This document shows positions 1-5,747 of a stretch of 7,066 bases of DNA, one piece after another. The stretch is from Acidobacteriota bacterium (GTDB lineage Bacteria > Acidobacteriota > Blastocatellia > Pyrinomonadales > Pyrinomonadaceae): positions 1 to 7,066 of the forward strand of contig SXVE01000385.1 in assembly GCA_005790265.1 (NCBI GenBank). Direction: 5' to 3'. The first letter of the stretch is position 1; the number at the start of each line of letters is the position of its first letter. Made by a program: the position numbers and the translations under genes. The notes below the pieces were generated by a model that was not told the DNA's origin, did no database searches, and saw nothing but the letters and a program-made list of their open reading frames with translations.

Positions 1-117
1 AATATTTGCGGGAACTTGCGAAACTTGTTTTATTTCGGGCGTCAGCAACGCGATTTGCGCACATAAAGCAGTAGTAAATGTAGTGATGAACAGCGTAAGA
101 AAAAGAATTTTTTTCAT
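1..117 (-). CDS. N-terminus of a secreted or envelope protein of unknown function (partial)
   Basis: Reading the minus strand from the ATG at 117-115 gives 39 codons that run off the window edge. The first 20 residues form a classic Sec signal peptide: MKK, then a hydrophobic core (ILFLTLFITTF), then TTALCA before Gln21. The likely signal peptidase I cut is after Ala20. Cys19 is preceded by Leu, so it does not fit a lipobox, and a lipoprotein is less likely. A Shine-Dalgarno-like AAAGGAG lies 11 bases upstream, which supports this start. The gene follows guaA on the same strand after a 57-base gap with no terminator visible, so partial co-transcription is possible. Only about 19 residues of the mature protein are visible and no family can be recognised. 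It is too short for routine ORF callers because it is cut at the edge. Confidence 0.72.
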   Translation of the reverse strand, partial: MKKILFLTLFITTFTTALCAQIALLTPEIKQVSQVPANI

Positions 118-128
118 TTTGGTGGTTT

Positions 129-135
129 CTCCTTT
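129..135 (-). promoter_or_regulatory. Ribosome binding site of the signal-peptide gene
   Basis: The minus strand reads AAAGGAG here, complementary to the 16S rRNA 3' end. It lies 11 bases before the ATG at 117, slightly long but usable. It is one of only two convincing Shine-Dalgarno sequences in the window and fixes the start of the truncated gene. Confidence 0.6.
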
Positions 136-174
136 CAGCAAAAATACCACAAAAGCATTTAACTTAATACAAAA

Positions 175-1719
175 TTATTCCCATTCAATCGTGCTCGGCG
201 GTTTCGATGAAATGTCGTAAACGACGCGGTTGATGCCGCGAATTTCTGATGTGATGCGCGATGAAACCGCTTGCAGAAACTCAAACGGCAAACGCGCCCA
301 ATCCGCCGTCATTCCGTCGGTTGACGTCACGGCGCGCAGCGCGATTGTTTTTTCGTAAGTGCGAAAATCGCCCATCACGCCGACCGATTGAACGGGCAAA
401 AGCACGGCGAACGCTTGCCACACCGCTTTGTAGAGATCGAAATTGTGCAGTTCTTCGATGAAAATCTTGTCGGCTTTTTGCAGCAGCGCTACTTTTTCCG
501 GCGTAATATCGCCTAAGATTCGCACCGCCAAACCGGGACCGGGAAACGGATGACGCTGAAGAATTTCCTCGGGCACGCCTAAATCCTTGCCGATCAAACG
601 CACCTCATCTTTGAACAATTCGCGAAGCGGTTCAATCAATTTCAAATTCATTTTTTCCGGCAAACCGCCGACGTTGTGATGCGATTTGATCGTCACGCTC
701 GTGCCGCGCAAACTCACCGATTCGATGACATCGGGGTACAAAGTTCCCTGCACAAGCCATTTCACATCGCCGATTTTCGTTGCTTCCGCGTCGAAAACAT
801 CAATAAATTTCGCGCCGATTGCTTTGCGTTTCAATTCGGGATCAACGACATCTTTCAAAACGGCGTAAAAATCTTCGGACGCATCAACGCCAATCACGTT
901 TAAGTGCAGTTTTTCCTTGTAAAGCTTGAGCGTGTCCTCAAATTCGTTCGCGCGCAACAGTCCGTTATTAACAAAAATGCACGTTTGCCGCTCGCCGATT
1001 GCCTGCTGCATCAAAACCGCCGCGACGGTCGAATCAACGCCGCCCGACAGTCCGCAGACGACGCGTTCGTTTTCGCCGACAAGGTTGCGAATTTTTTCGA
1101 CTTCTTCGGCGATAAACTGCGCGCTCGTCCAATCGCCTTGGCAGCCGCAGATATTAAACAGAAAATTGCGCAAAACCTCTTTGCCGAGCGGCGTGTGCGC
1201 GACTTCCGGGTGAAACTGAACGGCATAGATTTTTCGTTCCGCGTTTTCCATCGCCGTCACGACATCGCCGGTCGTCGCCGTCTGCTGAAAACCTTCGGGA
1301 AGCTGCGTAACGTGATCGCCGTGGCTCATCCAAACGTCGAGTTCAAACGGCAGTTCGGCAAAAAGCTCGGTTTTGCCGCTCAAAATTTTCATTTTTGCGT
1401 GTCCGTATTCGCGCACGTCCGAAGGCGAAACCGCGCCGCTCAAATCTTTGGCGAGCAATTGCATTCCGTAACAAATCCCCAAAACTGGCGCACCAATTTT
1501 CTCGTAAAAACCCCGATCAACCTGCGGCGCGTCCGGCTCGTAAACCGAATTCGGACCGCCCGATAAAATCACGCCCTTCGGTTTTCGTTCCAAAATTTTC
1601 GCCAAATCATAAAAAAACGGCACAATTTCGCAGTAAACGCCTTGCTCGCGCACGCGCCGCGCAATCAGTTGCGTATATTGCGAACCGAAGTCGAGAATTA
1701 AAATAAGTTCGTGATTCAT
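175..1719 (-). CDS. guaA: GMP synthase (glutamine-hydrolysing)
   Basis: This cytoplasmic enzyme converts XMP to GMP using ATP and ammonia released from glutamine, the last step of guanine nucleotide synthesis. With the ATG at 1719 the protein is 514 residues, close to the 525 of E. coli GuaA. Residues 5-190 are the class I amidotransferase domain: ILDFGSQYTQ near the N-terminus, nucleophile Cys83 in GICYGMQ, and His170 and Glu172 in FHPEVAH. Residues 195-390 are the ATP-pyrophosphatase domain, with the SGGVDS loop at 225-230 and FVNNGLLR at 249-256. The C-terminal dimerisation and XMP-binding domain carries PFPGPGLAVRILG from 391 and ends in the canonical KPPSTIEWE. All key residues are intact. 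An in-frame TTG at 1755 would add 12 residues (MRIWRLDFRFYL) unlike the family, so it was not used. No Shine-Dalgarno precedes 1719. The gene is divergent from the tRNA-Asn gene. Confidence 0.98.
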   Translation of the reverse strand: MNHELILILDFGSQYTQLIARRVREQGVYCEIVPFFYDLAKILERKPKGVILSGGPNSVYEPDAPQVDRGFYEKIGAPVLGICYGMQLLAKDLSGAVSPSDVREYGHAKMKILSGKTELFAELPFELDVWMSHGDHVTQLPEGFQQTATTGDVVTAMENAERKIYAVQFHPEVAHTPLGKEVLRNFLFNICGCQGDWTSAQFIAEEVEKIRNLVGENERVVCGLSGGVDSTVAAVLMQQAIGERQTCIFVNNGLLRANEFEDTLKLYKEKLHLNVIGVDASEDFYAVLKDVVDPELKRKAIGAKFIDVFDAEATKIGDVKWLVQGTLYPDVIESVSLRGTSVTIKSHHNVGGLPEKMNLKLIEPLRELFKDEVRLIGKDLGVPEEILQRHPFPGPGLAVRILGDITPEKVALLQKADKIFIEELHNFDLYKAVWQAFAVLLPVQSVGVMGDFRTYEKTIALRAVTSTDGMTADWARLPFEFLQAVSSRITSEIRGINRVVYDISSKPPSTIEWE

Positions 1720-1726
1720 TAAATAA

Positions 1727-1755
1727 AATCTAAAATCTAACCGCCAAATTCGCAA
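1727..1755 (-). promoter_or_regulatory. Candidate guaA promoter, possibly giving a leaderless transcript
   Basis: On the minus strand TTGCGA (1755-1750), a 17-base spacer and TAGATT (1732-1727) match four of six positions each of the sigma70-type -35 and -10 boxes. Transcription would begin around 1721-1719, at or next to the ATG of guaA. That agrees with the lack of any Shine-Dalgarno sequence. The -10 lies in a short tandem repeat, TAAAATC twice then TAA on the plus strand. This is a match by eye in A/T-rich DNA, so it remains a candidate. Confidence 0.3.
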
Positions 1756-1761
1756 GTCGGC

Positions 1762-1790
1762 TTGACAAGATAAAACAAAATTCTTAACCT
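1762..1790 (+). promoter_or_regulatory. Probable promoter of the tRNA-Asn gene
   Basis: A perfect -35 consensus TTGACA (1762-1767) is followed after 17 bases by TAACCT (1785-1790), which keeps the three best-conserved -10 positions (first T, second A, last T). Transcription would start near 1797, about 18 bases before the mature tRNA, leaving a short leader for RNase P to remove. It stands only 6 bases from the candidate guaA -35 on the other strand, so the two units may share one compact divergent control region. Confidence 0.6.
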
Positions 1791-1814
1791 ATGAATTCGT
1801 CTCTCAGACGATAT

Positions 1815-1889
<75 letters not shown>

Positions 1890-1902
1890 AATTTTAATAA
1901 TG

Positions 1903-1936
1903 AAAAAGGCAAGTTATCAGCTTGCCTTTTTTGTTT
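1903..1936 (+). terminator. Intrinsic terminator after tRNA-Asn
   Basis: GGCAAG (1908-1913) pairs with CTTGCC (1921-1926) around a 7-base loop. The stem can extend through the A run at 1903-1907 and the T run at 1927-1932. The T tract after the G/C stem is textbook for Rho-independent termination, and the A tract on the other side could let it work on the opposite strand too. It begins 14 bases after the CCA end. Confidence 0.9.
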
Positions 1937-2050
1937 GTCGAAAATAGTTATCTTTTGGTTCTAGGCAGAATCTTTGGATAAAGCGTAAATCTGTTTTTCT
2001 GCCGGATAATTTCGCCTTTGCATTTAAAGAAACAGAATAAAGCTAAAAAA

Positions 2051-2109
2051 CGTGAGAAAAATATTGTGGCGGAAAAACGTCGTCGTCATCTAAAAATATT
2101 TTTCATACG
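2051..2109. repeat. Long imperfect inverted repeat (dyad or hairpin)
   Basis: GAAAAATATT (2056-2065) is the exact reverse complement of AATATTTTTC (2095-2104). Beyond one A-A mismatch and one G-T pair, the arms extend with CGT (2051-2053) against ACG (2107-2109). This gives 13 Watson-Crick pairs over 15 positions around a 29-base loop. There is no T tract, so it is not a standard terminator. It could be an A/T-rich protein-binding dyad or an RNA leader structure. A chance pairing in A/T-rich DNA is possible, but the outer CGT/ACG pairs make that less easy to assume. Confidence 0.4.
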
Positions 2110-2132
2110 GTCAGTTAAAGATTTGGGAATAA

Positions 2133-2219
2133 TTGAGCGGCGGTTATGTAGCTTTTTTGTTAATTGTTGCTTTTGCCTATTTGTTTCTCTATCATAAAAA
2201 CGCTGAAAATGAGTTTTAG
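2133..2219 (+). CDS. Possible 28-residue single-pass membrane peptide, KdpF-like
   Basis: From TTG at 2133 the frame reads MSGGYVAFLLIVAFAYLFLY followed by HKNAENEF and TAG. A stop (TAA, 2130-2132) lies immediately before the TTG, so no earlier start exists. Residues 5-20 form one strong membrane segment, followed by a polar tail. Length and layout resemble KdpF, the roughly 29-residue accessory peptide of the KdpFABC potassium pump: MS-x-G at the start, a YL pair late in the helix, and a tail near NAE-x-F. No kdpA, kdpB or kdpC follows, and no good Shine-Dalgarno precedes the TTG. It is in the same frame as the kinase at 2250, with only this TAG and ten sense codons between. It may be a real small protein, a kdpF remnant, a lost membrane anchor of the kinase, or chance. 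Confidence 0.3.
   Translation: MSGGYVAFLLIVAFAYLFLYHKNAENEF
2167..2195 (+). promoter_or_regulatory. Candidate promoter for the hybrid kinase
   Basis: TTGCTT (2167-2172), a 17-base spacer and TATCAT (2190-2195) match three of six and five of six positions of the -35 and -10 consensus. A start near 2202 would give a leader of about 48 bases before the ATG at 2250. The site lies inside the mini-ORF at 2133-2219. If the promoter is real, the mini-ORF would need another promoter further upstream, or may not be a gene. Confidence 0.3.
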
Positions 2220-2249
2220 GAAACATTTTTTGTTTTCGATGCTAGTTTA

Positions 2250-5200
2250 ATGGCGAAAAACAACACTCACATAATTACGGAAATCGAGGAAAGCTACCGA
2301 AATTTATTTGAAACGACGCTCGACGGAATGCTGATCGTTAATAACGACGGCGTTTACGTTGACGTAAACGCGAGCTTCTGCCGTTTTTTGAAGATTTCCC
2401 GCGAGCAGATTATCGGCGCACATTTTGAAAGATTTGTTTCGCCCGAAGACCTCGAAAAAGTCAGAGTATTGCTGGCGGAGCTTCGCGAAAACAAAAATTT
2501 CACTGCCGAATTCCCTTTGATCGCCGCTGACGAAAACCGCGTTGAACTGCAATGGAGTTCGCGCGCCAATTTCGTTCCCGGTCTGCACGTTTGCATCACG
2601 CGCGACGTAACGGCAAACAAAATGGCGGAAAACGCTTTGCGCGAAAGCGAATTTCGGTATCGAAGTCTTTTAGAAAACGCTAACGATATTATTTATTCTC
2701 ACGACTTAAACGGCGTTTATCTTTCGCTCAATCGCGCCGGTGAAAGAATCACCGGTTACTCGCGAGACGAAGTCGTTGGGAAAATGAATATCACCGAAGT
2801 GGTTTGCCCGGAATACCTGAAGTTAGCCCGACAAGCGATGGCGACGAAACTTGATTCTTCGTCGCCGACGATTTACGAAGTTGAAATTCTTGCTAAAGAT
2901 AAGCGGCGATTGACCTTAGAAGTGAGCACGCGCATTTCATACAGAAACGGAGAACCGTTTGCGGTCGAAGGAATTGCGCGCGATGTCACGACGCGGCGAC
3001 GAACCGAACTCGAAAGAAAACGTTTGGCGGAACAAATCGAACAGCAGAAAAAGCGTTTGCACTCGCTTGTATCGAGCGTGCCGAGCGTCGTTTGGGAAGA
3101 ATGGCGCGAACCGAACGAAATTCAACAATTCAGTTTTGTCAGTGAATACGCCGAAACGCTGGTCGGTTACAGCGTCGAAGAATGGCTCGCGACGCCGAAT
3201 TTCTGGCTGACGATTGTTCATCCCGAAGATCGCCGAAAAGCGGCTGAAACGGCGGCGCAGACATTTGCCGAAGGTCGCTCCGGCGTCAATCGTTTTCGCT
3301 GGATTACCAAAAACGGGCGCACCATCTGGGTCGAATCGCAATCGGTCGTGATTCGCGACGAAGCGGGCAATCCGGTTGGAATGCGCGGCGTCGCTTTTGA
3401 TATTACCGCGCAGCATGATAAGGAATTGGTCGAACAGTTTCTGCTTGAAGCAAGCGCGATGCTCGCCTCTTCGCTCGATTATTCAAAAACCCTCGATGCG
3501 GTCGCCAAGCTCGCCGTTCCGCGCTTTGCCGAGTGGTGCGCGATTGATATTGCGAGTGAAGACAACACGAAATTACAGCGTTTATGCAGCGCGCACGCCG
3601 ATCCGGAAATGTTTCGCCGCATGCGCGAACTTTACGAACGATATCCGCCCGATGCCGGTGAAACAAGCGGAATCTATCAAGTTTTGCAAACCGGCGTCGC
3701 TGAATTTTACCCGCAGATTTCTGCTGATTTTCTCGAGGAAACGGCGCGCGATAAAAAACATTTTGAACTTCTTCAAGAATTGAACCTCGGTTCGGCGATG
3801 ATCGTTCCGCTCAAAGCGCGCGGCAGAGTTTGCGGCGTGATGACATTTATTAATTCCGCTTCGGGAAAAATCTTTACCGGCGAAGATTTAGCGTTAGCCG
3901 AAGATTTGGCAAATCGCGCGGCGCTCGCGATTGAAAACACACGTCTTTTTCGCATCGAACAAAAAACGCGCGCCGCAGCGGAAAGAACGTCGAACTTTTT
4001 GACGCGCCTTCAAAACGTATCGTTCGCGCTGGCAGCCGCCGTGACGCCGCAGGAAGTAACTTTTACCGTGATCGAACAGGCTGCCAAATCGCTCGGCGCT
4101 CACGCCGGAGTAATCGTCAAATTAACCGCATCGGGCGATGAACTCGAAATCGTCAGCTCAATCGGTTTTCCCGAAAATGTAACCAGAGAATGGAAAAAAT
4201 TCAGTCTCGCCGAAAAAGTTCCGATTGCCGAAGCGGTGCGTTTCGGCAAACCGATTCTCATCGAATCATCAGAAAAACACGCCGCGGAGTATCCGGCGCT
4301 CGGTTTGCTCGCTTCGGTGACGAACACTAATTCGATGGCGGCGCTGCCTATGATCGTCAAAGAACAGGTAATCGGCGCGATGGGTTTTAGTTTTCTTCAG
4401 CCGCAGAATTTTGCCGAAGATGTCCGCGCGTTTATGAAGGCGGTCGCTTATCAGTGCGCGCAGGCTTTCGAGCGCGCGCAGCTTTACGAAAACGAACGCG
4501 CGCTGCGGCAGCAAGCGGAAAATGCGAGCCGGATGAAAGACGAATTTCTCGCCACCGTTTCGCACGAATTGCGCACGCCGCTCAACGCAATTGTCGGTTG
4601 GGCGAAAATTTTATCTTCGGAAGCCGCCGACCCGGAAATGAATGCGCGCGCCGTTGAAATCATCGAGCGCAACGCTCACGCGCAATCGCAAATTATCGAA
4701 GACATTCTCGACGTTTCGCGAATTATCACGGGAAAATTGAACTTGAACGCGTCCGAAATCGAATTGAATGCGCTCGTCGCTGCCGCGCTCGAGAGCGTTA
4801 AACCGACGGCGCGAACAAAAGAAATAGAATTTACCGCTGATTTTTCGCCGGACTCGCTGCGCGTTTGGGCAGATGCCGACCGTTTGCAGCAAGTTTTGTG
4901 GAATTTGTTTTCAAACGCCGTAAAATTTACGCCGATTGGCGGCAAAGTGGAAGTTATCGTGCGAAAAACGAACGATTCGGCGGAAATTGCGGTGCGCGAC
5001 AACGGGCAAGGCATCGAACCGGAATTTTTGCCGTCAATTTTTGATCGTTTCAGTCAGGCGGATGCGTCGTCCGCCCGTCAATTCGGGGGACTCGGACTCG
5101 GACTCGCCATCGTTCGCCACTTAGTCGAAATGCACGGCGGAACGGTTAAAGCCGAAAGCGCGGGCAGCGGCAGCGGCGCAACGCTGAGTTTTACAATGCC

Positions 5201-5666
5201 GCTGCTCGCCGCCGCCGCGCCGCCGGAATCTTTAAATGAGGCGGAGAAAAAAGATAAAATTCTTGCGTCGCCGCCTTTCGCCGTTTTGCCGGGAACTTCG
5301 CTTTTAATCGTCGAGGACGATCAGGATTCGCGCGATTTGCTATTGACTATTCTGCAAAAAGCGGGAGCCGACGTGACCGCTGTGGCTTCGAGCGGAGAAG
5401 CCGTCGAAGCGCTGAAAAATTTTCAGCCGCAAGTGATAATCAGCGACATCGGCATGCCGGGCGACGACGGTTATTCGCTGATGCGCCGCATTCGCGAAAA
5501 TGAACGCGGCGACGGCAGTCAAATTCCGGCAATCGCTTTGACGGCTTACGCGCGCGACGAAGATCGGCAAAAAACCGCCGCATCCGGTTTTCAAAAACAT
5601 ATCGCCAAACCGTTCGATCCCGCCGAATTGATTGCCGCCGTTAAAGATTTGGCGAAAATTGAATAA
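2250..5666 (+). CDS. Cytoplasmic hybrid sensor histidine kinase, PAS-PAS-PAS-GAF-GAF-HisKA-HATPase-REC
   Basis: This 1138-residue protein has no signal peptide or membrane segment, so it should sense in the cytoplasm. Three PAS folds lie at about 10-122, 130-247 and 273-388, with a charged coiled linker (248-272) before the third. Two GAF domains follow at about 393-565 and 575-745, then a coiled linker and HisKA with phospho-acceptor His772 in SHELRTPLN. The ATPase domain has the N box (Asn885 and Asn889 in WNLFSNAVKFTP), G1 box DNGQGIEPE (917-925), F box FDRFSQAD and G2 box GGLGLGLAIVR (946-956). After an Ala/Pro-rich linker comes a receiver (about 1016-1135) with Glu1022, Asp1023, phospho-acceptor Asp1066, Thr1098 and Lys1120. 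All catalytic positions are intact, so it should autophosphorylate and pass phosphate to its own receiver. No ligand-binding residues were recognised, so the signal is unknown. No Shine-Dalgarno precedes the ATG, and the in-frame TAG at 2217-2219 leaves no alternative upstream start. No partner regulator is adjacent. Confidence 0.95.
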   Translation: MAKNNTHIITEIEESYRNLFETTLDGMLIVNNDGVYVDVNASFCRFLKISREQIIGAHFERFVSPEDLEKVRVLLAELRENKNFTAEFPLIAADENRVELQWSSRANFVPGLHVCITRDVTANKMAENALRESEFRYRSLLENANDIIYSHDLNGVYLSLNRAGERITGYSRDEVVGKMNITEVVCPEYLKLARQAMATKLDSSSPTIYEVEILAKDKRRLTLEVSTRISYRNGEPFAVEGIARDVTTRRRTELERKRLAEQIEQQKKRLHSLVSSVPSVVWEEWREPNEIQQFSFVSEYAETLVGYSVEEWLATPNFWLTIVHPEDRRKAAETAAQTFAEGRSGVNRFRWITKNGRTIWVESQSVVIRDEAGNPVGMRGVAFDITAQHDKELVEQFLLEASAMLASSLDYSKTLDAVAKLAVPRFAEWCAIDIASEDNTKLQRLCSAHADPEMFRRMRELYERYPPDAGETSGIYQVLQTGVAEFYPQISADFLEETARDKKHFELLQELNLGSAMIVPLKARGRVCGVMTFINSASGKIFTGEDLALAEDLANRAALAIENTRLFRIEQKTRAAAERTSNFLTRLQNVSFALAAAVTPQEVTFTVIEQAAKSLGAHAGVIVKLTASGDELEIVSSIGFPENVTREWKKFSLAEKVPIAEAVRFGKPILIESSEKHAAEYPALGLLASVTNTNSMAALPMIVKEQVIGAMGFSFLQPQNFAEDVRAFMKAVAYQCAQAFERAQLYENERALRQQAENASRMKDEFLATVSHELRTPLNAIVGWAKILSSEAADPEMNARAVEIIERNAHAQSQIIEDILDVSRIITGKLNLNASEIELNALVAAALESVKPTARTKEIEFTADFSPDSLRVWADADRLQQVLWNLFSNAVKFTPIGGKVEVIVRKTNDSAEIAVRDNGQGIEPEFLPSIFDRFSQADASSARQFGGLGLGLAIVRHLVEMHGGTVKAESAGSGSGATLSFTMPLLAAAAPPESLNEAEKKDKILASPPFAVLPGTSLLIVEDDQDSRDLLLTILQKAGADVTAVASSGEAVEALKNFQPQVIISDIGMPGDDGYSLMRRIRENERGDGSQIPAIALTAYARDEDRQKTAASGFQKHIAKPFDPAELIAAVKDLAKIE
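2350..2371. repeat. Perfect 22-bp palindrome inside the kinase gene
   Basis: GCGTTTACGT (2350-2359) and ACGTAAACGC (2362-2371) are exact reverse complements around a 2-base centre, TG. The site codes for part of GVYVDVNA in the first PAS domain, 100 bases past the start codon. Its shape is that of a dimeric regulator's operator, but the Val-Tyr-Val-Asp-Val-Asn codons could produce it by coincidence. Confidence 0.45.
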
Positions 5667-5738
5667 GACGTTTGCGGCAAAACGAAATCAGACCGAAGTT
5701 GAAAATTGTCGGGCAATTGAGAAATTAGTCGTTTCAGC

Positions 5739-5742
5739 AGGA
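5739..5742 (+). promoter_or_regulatory. Ribosome binding site of purK
   Basis: AGGA followed by five A residues directly precedes the ATG at 5748, a good short Shine-Dalgarno at normal spacing. It decides the purK start. No terminator was seen between the kinase stop at 5666 and this site, so purK could be translated from a kinase read-through transcript or from its own one. Confidence 0.6.
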
Positions 5743-5747
5743 AAAAA

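Larger units (their letters stand above)
1937..2249. other. A/T-rich intergenic region upstream of the hybrid kinase
   Basis: These 313 bases separate the tRNA terminator from the kinase start and are clearly richer in A/T than the flanking genes. They hold a 15-position imperfect dyad (2051-2109), a membrane-segment mini-ORF (2133-2219) and one promoter-like site (2167-2195). No tRNA, recognised riboswitch or second terminator is seen. The length is generous for one promoter and leaves room for regulation or a decayed gene. Confidence 0.6.

Noticed and set aside
141..149. Extended -10-like TGG-TATTTT on the minus strand before the signal-peptide gene
   Set aside because: The predicted transcription start would fall inside the gene's own Shine-Dalgarno sequence and no -35 is suitably spaced.
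904..1566. 220-codon open frame on the plus strand opposite guaA
   Set aside because: It is fully antisense to an intact, motif-complete GuaA. The translation is Arg/Phe-rich with no recognisable domain, as expected from the codon bias of the real gene.
1722..1740. Tandem TAAAATC repeat just upstream of guaA
   Set aside because: It has only two copies plus a partial third. It is noted as part of the promoter-like region but not enough to call a repeat element.
1720..1755. In-frame TTG at 1755 as an alternative guaA start
   Set aside because: It would add twelve residues with no family counterpart. The ATG at 1719 aligns directly with the usual GuaA N-terminus, and the extra stretch overlaps the promoter-like region.
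1964..2003. GGCAGAA / TTCTGCC inverted repeat
   Set aside because: It is only 7 bp with a 26-base loop and no T tract, well within chance for a 300-base region.
2066..2197. GTG-start 43-codon frame in the intergenic region
   Set aside because: It has weak start context and an odd Cys/Phe-rich tail, and it overlaps the better-looking membrane mini-ORF in another frame. No family resemblance was seen.
5089..5106. Direct repeat of CTCGGA in the kinase gene
   Set aside because: It simply encodes the Gly-Leu-Gly-Leu-Gly of the ATPase G2 box.
5704..5718. Small hairpin AATTG-TCGGG-CAATT between the kinase and purK
   Set aside because: A 5-bp A/T-rich stem with no following T tract is too weak to call a terminator.
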